Assembly: GCA_964511945.1 (NCBI GenBank)
Contig: CAZEHO010000032.1
Span: forward strand, 1-36,489
Source of the DNA: CAZEHO01 sp964511945
GTDB taxonomy: Bacteria > Actinomycetota > Acidimicrobiia > Spongiisociales > UBA11373
Length of the DNA: 36,489 nt
Direction: 5' to 3'
Shown: positions 31,045 through 36,489 of the stretch, piece by piece
Numbering within the stretch: position 1 is the first letter of the stretch
Layout: each line of letters opens with the position of its first letter
The notes under the pieces: model-generated
Seen by the model: the letters and a program-made list of their open reading frames with translations, nothing else
What the model was told of the DNA's origin: nothing
The model's database searches: none
Translations under genes and position numbers: made by a program

Positions 31045-31701
31045 CTATCCCTCGATCACACCGATCCAGAGGCGCTTCGGGCCATGGACTCCGGTGGTAA
31101 GCACCAGTTCGATGTCCCCCGTCTTCGAAGGCCCGGTGATGGTCACCAGCTGCGACGGCATCCCGTCGGGGAAGTGCTCGTCCATCTGATGCCACATCGC
31201 GGCGGGATGGGGGATGATCCGTTCGGCACTCAGCAGAGCCAGGTGAATCGGCGGGACCAGCGAGGCCGTCCTCCCGCCGGCCCGGCCGGCATCGACGACG
31301 ATCGTGCCCGGCATGGCGAGCCCGAGGATTGCCCCGGTGACCCCGAGGTCGGCTTCCGAGGCAGCGGTGGGACCGGTGAACGGCCTGACTTCGACCCCGG
31401 CGGCCGCCAACAACTCGGTGGTTCCCTCCGTCTCGGGATCCTTCGAGATCACCGCTGTGCGGCATCCCTCGGCGGCCACGACCTCTGCCAGAAGGTCCAC
31501 GATCCCGTGCGGAGCAATCCTCCGCACCACCGCTCCGCTGTTGGCCGCCTGCTCGTCGAAGAGCGCTACCAGGTCGGAGAAGTCGTAGTGGTACTCCGGT
31601 TGAGCGACCCCTTCGTAGTCCTCCGGCGCATGGGTGCCGAGCGTCGGGGCGTCGATTGCCAGCCTCTTGCGGATGCGGTCGAGGAAGGCGGAGCGTTCCA
31701 T
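31045..31701 (-). CDS. lutC: LutC-like LUD domain protein
   Basis: The 218-residue protein is a LUD-domain LutC homologue. It has an N-terminal helix (ERSAFLDRIRKRLA), the block GVTGAILGLAMPGTIVVDAG, and LVPPIHLALLSAERIIP, ending with the typical LVTITGPSKTGDIELVLTTGVHGPKRL. LutABC together oxidise L-lactate to pyruvate in Bacillus. The real start is the ATG at 31701, which shares one base with the lutB stop (TGATG); the longer frame lies within lutB. As the last gene of lutA-lutB-lutC it converges on the membrane protein gene. Confidence 0.92.
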   Translation of the reverse strand: MERSAFLDRIRKRLAIDAPTLGTHAPEDYEGVAQPEYHYDFSDLVALFDEQAANSGAVVRRIAPHGIVDLLAEVVAAEGCRTAVISKDPETEGTTELLAAAGVEVRPFTGPTAASEADLGVTGAILGLAMPGTIVVDAGRAGGRTASLVPPIHLALLSAERIIPHPAAMWHQMDEHFPDGMPSQLVTITGPSKTGDIELVLTTGVHGPKRLWIGVIEG

Positions 31702-33047
31702 CAGGAGCGCCTTTTCGGTGGACCGAGCCCATCGGAACGGGGGGCATTGCGGCCTCGGCCCCAGCGCGGAATCAGCCGGGAGGGGAGGATCCGGCTCCCG
31801 AACCGTGCCAGTGCCGCGGTGATCCGATACAGCAGGGGCCGTCTCCAAGCTGCGGCCCACCCCTTCCAGAGCGTGCGTTCCGCGGCGGATGCCCCTGCAG
31901 CGTCGCGTCTCCGCAACGCGAGCAGCAGGTCCTGCAGCGGGATCTTGACCGGGCAGGCGTCGTAACACGCACCACACAGGGTGGAGGCCTTCGCCAACTC
32001 CTTGGTCTCACCGCCCACCATGATCGGAGAGATCACCGACCCGATCGGGCCCGAATAGGTGGTCCCGTAGGCCTGCCCACCGATCTGACGGAACACGGGA
32101 CACACATTGAGACACGCCCCGCAGCGGATGCAATGCAGCGCCACCTGCAACTCGGTCCCGATCAGGTCCGACCGGCCGTTGTCGAGGATCACCAGGTGGA
32201 ACTCGTCAGGGCCGTCGACTTCGCCGGGACGCCGCGGCCCGGTGATCATGTTCACGTAGACCGTCAGTGGTGCTCCGGTGGCGGCCCGGGGGAGCATTGC
32301 CATCAGCAGCTCGAACTCCCCCCAGGTCTCGACGATCCGCTCCATCCCCATCACCGCGATGTGGACCGGTGGGACCGAGGTGACCATGCGGCCGTTGCCC
32401 TCGTTGGTGATGATCCCGATGCTCCCGGTCTCGGCCACGCCGAAGTTGACGCCGCTGATCCCGAGGTCCGCAGCCAGGAACTCCTTGCGGAGCTGCTCCC
32501 GGGCGAACTGGGTGAGCTCCTCGGGGATGTCGTTGAGCGCGTCGCGTCCGTGTTTGGCGAACAGGTCGGCGATGTCGCGGCGGTTCATGTGCACCGCCGG
32601 CGCAACGATGTGAGCCGGCGGTTCCTCCGCCAGTTGCACGATCCACTCGCCGAGATCGGTTTCGACCACCTTCATACCGGCGGCTTCGAGCTCGTGGTTC
32701 AGCTTGAGTTCCTCGGTGACCATCGACTTCGACTTCACGATGCGGTGGGCATCGTGATCCCGGGCCACGTCGACGATGTAGTCGTTCGCTTCCTGCGCGT
32801 CGCCGGCGAAGAACACCTTCCCTCCGGCTGCCTCGACTCCATCGGCCAGCTGCTCCAGAAGGTCAGGGAGGCGCTCGATGACCCGGGCTCGTATGCGGCT
32901 CGCCGAAACTCGCAGCTCCTGGTAGTTCTTCAGATCCGCCTCGGCGGCTTCCCGCTTGGCTGCCAGGGTGTCCATCGCGGACGCGATACGGAGTCCGACC
33001 CCGCTATCGATGGCGTCCTCCGCCCGGCTGCGGAACCCGGTGCTCAT
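31701..33047 (-). CDS. lutB: LutB-like iron-sulfur protein
   Basis: A 448-residue LutB homologue. The N-terminal LUD-type domain contains FGVAETGSIGIITNEGNGRM and VHIAVMGMERIV. A ferredoxin-like pair of 4Fe-4S sites follows: CIRCGACLNVCPVF and CGACYDACPV. A basic C-terminal tail (RWGRGRNAPRSDG) ends the protein. In the Lut system it carries electrons from lactate oxidation towards the respiratory chain. Its ATG at 33047 overlaps the lutA stop as ATGA and its stop overlaps lutC. Gene order A-B-C matches Bacillus lutABC and E. coli ykgEFG. There is no LutR or permease next to it. Confidence 0.94.
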   Translation of the reverse strand: MSTGFRSRAEDAIDSGVGLRIASAMDTLAAKREAAEADLKNYQELRVSASRIRARVIERLPDLLEQLADGVEAAGGKVFFAGDAQEANDYIVDVARDHDAHRIVKSKSMVTEELKLNHELEAAGMKVVETDLGEWIVQLAEEPPAHIVAPAVHMNRRDIADLFAKHGRDALNDIPEELTQFAREQLRKEFLAADLGISGVNFGVAETGSIGIITNEGNGRMVTSVPPVHIAVMGMERIVETWGEFELLMAMLPRAATGAPLTVYVNMITGPRRPGEVDGPDEFHLVILDNGRSDLIGTELQVALHCIRCGACLNVCPVFRQIGGQAYGTTYSGPIGSVISPIMVGGETKELAKASTLCGACYDACPVKIPLQDLLLALRRRDAAGASAAERTLWKGWAAAWRRPLLYRITAALARFGSRILPSRLIPRWGRGRNAPRSDGLGPPKRRS

Positions 33048-33787
33048 ACCGCGACCCCCAGCACGTCGGCGAGTACCTCGGCGAGGTGGCGAACCGGCAG
33101 ATCGATGCCTCGCCGCCGCATCCGGGATTCGAGGTGCATGAGGCACGATCGGTCGCAGCCGATCAGTTCATCGGGTTCGCCGTCGAGCAGGGATTCGATC
33201 TTGGCATCGGCCATCGCCACCGACAGCTCCGGCTCCTTGACCGAGAACGTGCCGCCGAAGCCACAGCACAAATCGTCGCGCCACTCCGTGAGTTCACACC
33301 CATCGAGACCCCGCAGGATCGCTGCGGGTCCGTCGTCGATCTCGAGCTCCCGCAGCATGTGGCACGATTTGTGATAGGCCACCGTCTTCGGATAGCGGCC
33401 CGACGGCAGTCCGGCAGCCGTCACCAGTTCGGAGAACTCAGCAATGCGGGGGACCAGTGCTTCTGCGGCATCACGCTGGTCCGGTGCATCGACCAGTCTG
33501 AACAGCTCCGGCCAATAGACCTTCATCATGGTTGCGCAACTGCCGGCCGGAATGCACACCGCAGTGTCCGGGTCCCGGCCGAAGGCCTCGAGCGTGGTCG
33601 CCGCGACTGCCGCGGCTTCTCGGGCAAACCCGGAGTTCCAGGCCGGCTGGCCGCAACACGTGGCCGTCTTCGGGATGACCACCTCGTAGCCGAGCCGCTC
33701 GAGCACGGCCGCCGCGGCCCGGCCCAGTCTGGGGGAAACGGCATCAACGATGCAGGTCGTCAGCAGTTCGACGCGTTCGGGCGGCAT
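33044..33787 (-). CDS. lutA: LutA-like CCG-domain protein
   Basis: The 247-residue protein has two CCG domains typical of LutA/GlpC/heterodisulfide-reductase-type subunits. The first has Cys in LLTTCIVD and ends in TATCCGQPAWNSG; the second holds HKSCHMLRELEID and DLCCGFGGTFSVKEPE, with GCDRSCLMHL after it. These cysteines likely bind an iron-sulfur cofactor. Start is the ATG at 33787 (MPPERVELL). It is 40 bases downstream of the lipoprotein gene, on the same strand. No promoter is obvious in that short gap, so the lut genes may be read through from the lipoprotein gene. Confidence 0.93.
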   Translation of the reverse strand: MPPERVELLTTCIVDAVSPRLGRAAAAVLERLGYEVVIPKTATCCGQPAWNSGFAREAAAVAATTLEAFGRDPDTAVCIPAGSCATMMKVYWPELFRLVDAPDQRDAAEALVPRIAEFSELVTAAGLPSGRYPKTVAYHKSCHMLRELEIDDGPAAILRGLDGCELTEWRDDLCCGFGGTFSVKEPELSVAMADAKIESLLDGEPDELIGCDRSCLMHLESRMRRRGIDLPVRHLAEVLADVLGVAV

Positions 33788-33827
33788 CGGTCGGATTCTA
33801 CGGAACCCCGTTTCGGCGAAGTCGCCC

Positions 33828-35924
33828 TTACTCGGCGAGGGTGCCGGTGCCCTGCCACCCGAGCTGTACGACCGAGTCGTCGCTGAGGTCGACCATGTAG
33901 CCATGTCCGCCGGTCGAAACGATCACGATCCCGCCGGCCCCATCGACCCGCGTCGCCGTGTTCGGCGTGATCGGGAGATCGATTCGGCGGACCTCGGTCA
34001 GAGTCAAATCGAACACGACTAGCTGCGCCCCGTCGATCGCAACGATGGAGCCGGCACCAACGAACGCACCGGTGGCGATGGGAACGAACCCGGGATCGGT
34101 GGCGACGACATCCTGGCGAACGCCGTCGAAGGTGATCGTTCCGTATCGAACGGTCGGGTCATCTGCCGCCGAGTAGAAGAACCGGCTTCCGGTCCACGAC
34201 GCCCCGGTCACCGTCAGCGTGTCGGTTGCCAGTTCGCCGATCTTCACGTCGACCTGGGTGGGGACCCAGGTGACCCAGAGATTCTCGACGCGGTTGGCTC
34301 CGGTTCCCGAGCTCTTGGTGTAGACGACCGCCACCGTGTCGTCGATGCGGGTGACATCCCACAATGTGCCCGAGGCGAGAGTGGTGCGATCTCCGTTGCG
34401 GTCGTAGCGGAAGATCTGAGAGCTGGGCCGTGCCTGGTAGACGATTCCACCGAGCGTGTCTGAGAACGCCAGGCCCACCGACGACGTGATCGGACGCTCT
34501 ATGAGCCGATCGTTGCGATACGCCCCCACGCCGTCGGGGTTGGCCACGATCACATAGCCGGCAACCGCGATGTACGGGCAATTGCCTGCGCGTAGCAGCC
34601 ACCGGGCCATCCAGGCGTCGCTGGAACCCCGCTCCACCTCGACCCAGGTTCGCCCCTCGACGTCGACGATGGCGGCGCCGGTCCCTTCGCGAGTAGTGCG
34701 CGGCGTTGTTTCAGACAGCACCCGGTAGTCGATGCTGGGGCCGAGGCGCTGATGCACCGGTCCGGGCACGCAGTAGGTCAGTTCCTCGATGTCGATCGGA
34801 TTGGTGACCGGAACCCGGCAGACGGTGTCGTCGTCCCCGAGTCCCTGGATCTCGTCGCCGCCGCCCATAGTGACGAACACGTCCGCAGCATCGGTTGCGG
34901 TGAGGACGTCTCGGGCGGTGGTTCCGAGCACCGTTGGGTGGCTGTGCTCGCAGACCGGAACCGGGTGCAGCATGGGGTCGAGATCGATCTCCTCTCCGGC
35001 CCGAATCTGGATCAGGCGGGCATCATCCGGGATCACGGGTGGGCGCCCGTCGAACTCCAGGAGCCGGGTCCGCGCCAGATCGCCGGACGGCTCTGCCCCC
35101 ACCCAGCCGTCGATGTAGGACCTCTCCGAGGCCCGCACCGTTGGGGTGAATCCGCCGCCGCAGTCGAACGCAACCACGTAGTAGCGGCCGGCATTTAGCG
35201 CATCACCGACGGTGTATCTGCCGTTGCTGCGATTGTCGAAGACGAGGCCGGTGAAGAACCCATCGGGTTCGAACACGGCCGCGCACACGCTTCCTTTGCC
35301 CGCCACCCATTGGTCGGTGATCGCGGCGCCGGTCACCGCATCCCGGAAGGTCCCGTCGAAGGTCCCGGTCGGTTGGTTGACGACATGGTCGGCGAGGTTT
35401 GCCGTCGTGCCCTCGTCGATGGAGATGACGTGAGCCTCATTCCGGAAGGGTGCATCCGGATACCACTCGGACCGCCGCTCGGTGTTACCACCGGATTGCC
35501 AGCTCACGGTGGTCCGGATCCGGTACTCACCGCTCCCGACATGGAACGCGAAGGGGATCGAAGAAGCATCGTTGATGCAGTGTGCAGTGTGGGTCGCCGC
35601 CAGGAAGTCACCGCTGAACAACTCGATGGTTGCCGAGCATCCCGTCGCTTCCTCCGGCCATCCGGCAGCGGTGATGCCGACCAGGGCCTTCTCCTCGGGG
35701 AACGGCTCAACCGGGGCTGGAGCGGTGGTTGTGGGAGTCGGCGCCGGGGTGGTCGTGCTGGTGGTTGTGGTGGTCGACGGGACCGTGGTTTGGGTCGGGA
35801 TGGTGGTCGGGTCGGGGACCGTGGCCAGCGGAACACTGCCAGAGGTCGTGGAGTTGCTGCCGTCGTCGGAGCACGCGGCGGCAAGCAGCACCAATGCCAC
35901 GGCCAGCGCTGCCGCGTTTCGCAT
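33828..35924 (-). CDS. Large lipoprotein with Thr-rich linker, beta-rich body and propeller-like C-terminus
   Basis: A 698-residue protein with a lipoprotein signal (MRNAAALAVALVLLAAAC, lipobox LAAAC) followed by a Thr/Pro linker (about 22-70). The middle third has Cys pairs and a region with ATDAADVFVTMGGGDEIQG-LGDDDT, which looks like a single RTX-type GGxGxD calcium-binding-like unit. The C-terminal third has repeated strands such as GAYRNDRL, FRYDRNGDRTTLASG and VRYGTITFDG, suggesting a beta-propeller-like surface domain. ATG at 35924 has GGAGG just upstream. It precedes lutA by 40 bases. A secreted, surface-anchored protein is nearly certain; function unknown. Confidence 0.85.
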   Translation of the reverse strand: MRNAAALAVALVLLAAACSDDGSNSTTSGSVPLATVPDPTTIPTQTTVPSTTTTTSTTTPAPTPTTTAPAPVEPFPEEKALVGITAAGWPEEATGCSATIELFSGDFLAATHTAHCINDASSIPFAFHVGSGEYRIRTTVSWQSGGNTERRSEWYPDAPFRNEAHVISIDEGTTANLADHVVNQPTGTFDGTFRDAVTGAAITDQWVAGKGSVCAAVFEPDGFFTGLVFDNRSNGRYTVGDALNAGRYYVVAFDCGGGFTPTVRASERSYIDGWVGAEPSGDLARTRLLEFDGRPPVIPDDARLIQIRAGEEIDLDPMLHPVPVCEHSHPTVLGTTARDVLTATDAADVFVTMGGGDEIQGLGDDDTVCRVPVTNPIDIEELTYCVPGPVHQRLGPSIDYRVLSETTPRTTREGTGAAIVDVEGRTWVEVERGSSDAWMARWLLRAGNCPYIAVAGYVIVANPDGVGAYRNDRLIERPITSSVGLAFSDTLGGIVYQARPSSQIFRYDRNGDRTTLASGTLWDVTRIDDTVAVVYTKSSGTGANRVENLWVTWVPTQVDVKIGELATDTLTVTGASWTGSRFFYSAADDPTVRYGTITFDGVRQDVVATDPGFVPIATGAFVGAGSIVAIDGAQLVVFDLTLTEVRRIDLPITPNTATRVDGAGGIVIVSTGGHGYMVDLSDDSVVQLGWQGTGTLAE

Positions 35925-36009
35925 GTCTCCTCCGGACCTGCCGCGTTCCGGCGACCCGGCTCCCGATGCGCACCACGGATGTGAACGCGACGGTCCGGGC
36001 CCTCCCCGA

Positions 36010-36039
36010 ATCCTGGGTGAAATCACAAGGATGTGTCAA
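36010..36039 (-). promoter_or_regulatory. Candidate promoter for the lipoprotein/lut unit
   Basis: On the minus strand, TTGACA (36039-36034) is followed after 18 bases by CAGGAT (36015-36010), a good -35 with a fair actinobacterial -10. It sits about 85 bases before the lipoprotein ATG. It overlaps the 5' end of the divergent LuxR-type ORF. Confidence 0.45.
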
Positions 36040-36335
36040 CCGGCGGGGGCATCGGAGCAAAGGACGTCCGACCCTTGCCCTCCCTGAGGGGTGGTCCTGT
36101 CGGGTGGCGGTCGCTTGGTGCGTTGATCCAACGGGAGAACGAAGTACTCCAACTCGTTGGCGATGGCCTAACCAATCGCGAAATCGGGGATCGCCTCTAT
36201 CTAGCTGAGAAGACCATCGAGCACTACATGACCGGAATCCTCCAGAAGCTCCAAGTTCGAACCCGCGTGGAGGCCGCCCTGATGGCCCAACGACAGGAGA
36301 AGGGAAGGTTGACGGACGAGCCTCACATCAGTTGA
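36033..36335 (+). CDS. Solo LuxR/NarL-type HTH domain protein, possibly a truncated regulator
   Basis: A 100-residue frame whose residues about 33-90 are a complete LuxR/NarL-type HTH (RENEVLQLVGDGLTNREIGDRLYLAEKTI ...), including the DGLTNREIGDRL turn and the dimerising RTRVEAALMA helix. The usual receiver or sensor domain is absent. The first 30 residues are Gly/Pro-rich, unlike a real domain, and overlap the candidate minus-strand promoter, so the GTG at 36033 is doubtful and translation may begin later. It may be a free-standing HTH regulator or the remnant of a response regulator. The neighbouring 23-bp repeat hints at past rearrangement. Confidence 0.6.
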   Translation: MSTGGGIGAKDVRPLPSLRGGPVGWRSLGALIQRENEVLQLVGDGLTNREIGDRLYLAEKTIEHYMTGILQKLQVRTRVEAALMAQRQEKGRLTDEPHIS

Positions 36336-36439
36336 TGACGTTCTCACTGTGGTCTCGATGTCTCGGGAATCGGGATTGGCGACCTCGGGACCCCTGACCC
36401 CCAAGGGGGCATGCACCTAAGAATCGGCACTCATGTCAA

Positions 36440-36487
36440 CGCCGGTTGAAATCTGCGCGGTTTGCGCCGGTTGAAATCTGCGCGGTT
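36440..36487. repeat. 23-bp direct repeat at the right window edge, possible insertion-sequence end
   Basis: Two identical 23-base units, each CGCCGGTTGAAATCTGCG followed by CGGTT, lie at 36440-36462 and 36465-36487 with a 2-base spacer. They follow TGTCAA at 36435-36440. Multiple short terminal repeats behind a TG start are seen at IS21-type ends, so a mobile element may begin here, but no transposase is visible inside the window. Confidence 0.5.
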
Positions 36488-36489
36488 GG

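Noticed and set aside
36374..36420. Short CCCCC/GGGGG pair downstream of the LuxR-type ORF as a terminator
   Set aside because: The stem is only 5 bases with a 2-base loop and no T-tract, too weak to support a call.

Overview
The window looks like chromosomal DNA of a high-GC actinobacterium, most plausibly an Acidimicrobiia-type organism. This rests on GC-rich codon use, many GTG starts, Thr/Ala/Pro-rich linkers behind lipoprotein boxes, DUF5996 and DUF3068 (PorA-like) genes, a LutABC system and TAGNNT-type -10 boxes. It is an inference from gene content, not a placement. No rRNA, tRNA, CRISPR array or complete insertion sequence is visible, and no gene-free stretch exceeds about 180 bases.

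Layout. 1-2820: a DUF5996 gene, a DoxX-like membrane protein, a small acidic protein and a lipoprotein. 2830-14930: a long minus-strand block that is the metabolic core. Read 5' to 3' on the minus strand it holds a possible 50-aa membrane peptide, a ring-opening amidohydrolase (barbiturase/cyanuric acid amidohydrolase family), AllH (DUF2877), AllF (FdrA), AllG (DUF1116), the three subunits of a molybdenum hydroxylase (FAD, 2Fe-2S, Moco), a GNAT-like protein, a thiolase-fold protein without its nucleophilic cysteine, a DUF35 Zn-ribbon/OB protein, and, behind a strong palindrome, an SDR dehydrogenase. 15097-22432: ROK kinase, VOC protein, MFS exporter, DUF3068 protein, a 44-aa membrane peptide, an RND/MMPL transporter and an alpha/beta hydrolase. 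22565-26539: a very large secreted protein with two metallophosphoesterase domains. 26727-36335: DUF885 peptidase-like protein, asparaginyl-tRNA synthetase, a Pro-rich membrane protein, lutC-lutB-lutA, a large lipoprotein and a solo LuxR-type HTH. The extreme right end carries a 23-bp direct repeat that may be the edge of a mobile element.

How the core may work. In known oxidative pyrimidine catabolism a molybdenum hydroxylase converts uracil or thymine to barbiturate, and barbiturase opens the ring to ureidomalonate. In E. coli, AllFGH phosphorolyses oxalurate to oxamate plus carbamoyl phosphate. The tight coupling here suggests an AllFGH-type carbamoyltransferase acting on the ureido acid made by the ring-opening enzyme, which would conserve carbamoyl phosphate instead of losing urea. 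The downstream thiolase/DUF35/GNAT trio could process the remaining acid as a CoA ester. The pathway is inferred; the family assignments are the firm part.

The window also contains a family of short elements (about 160-172 bp, imperfect terminal inverted repeats, conserved structured core). One copy is complete between DUF885 and asnS, one diverged copy lies exactly between the thiolase and DUF35 genes, and one is partial at the left edge.
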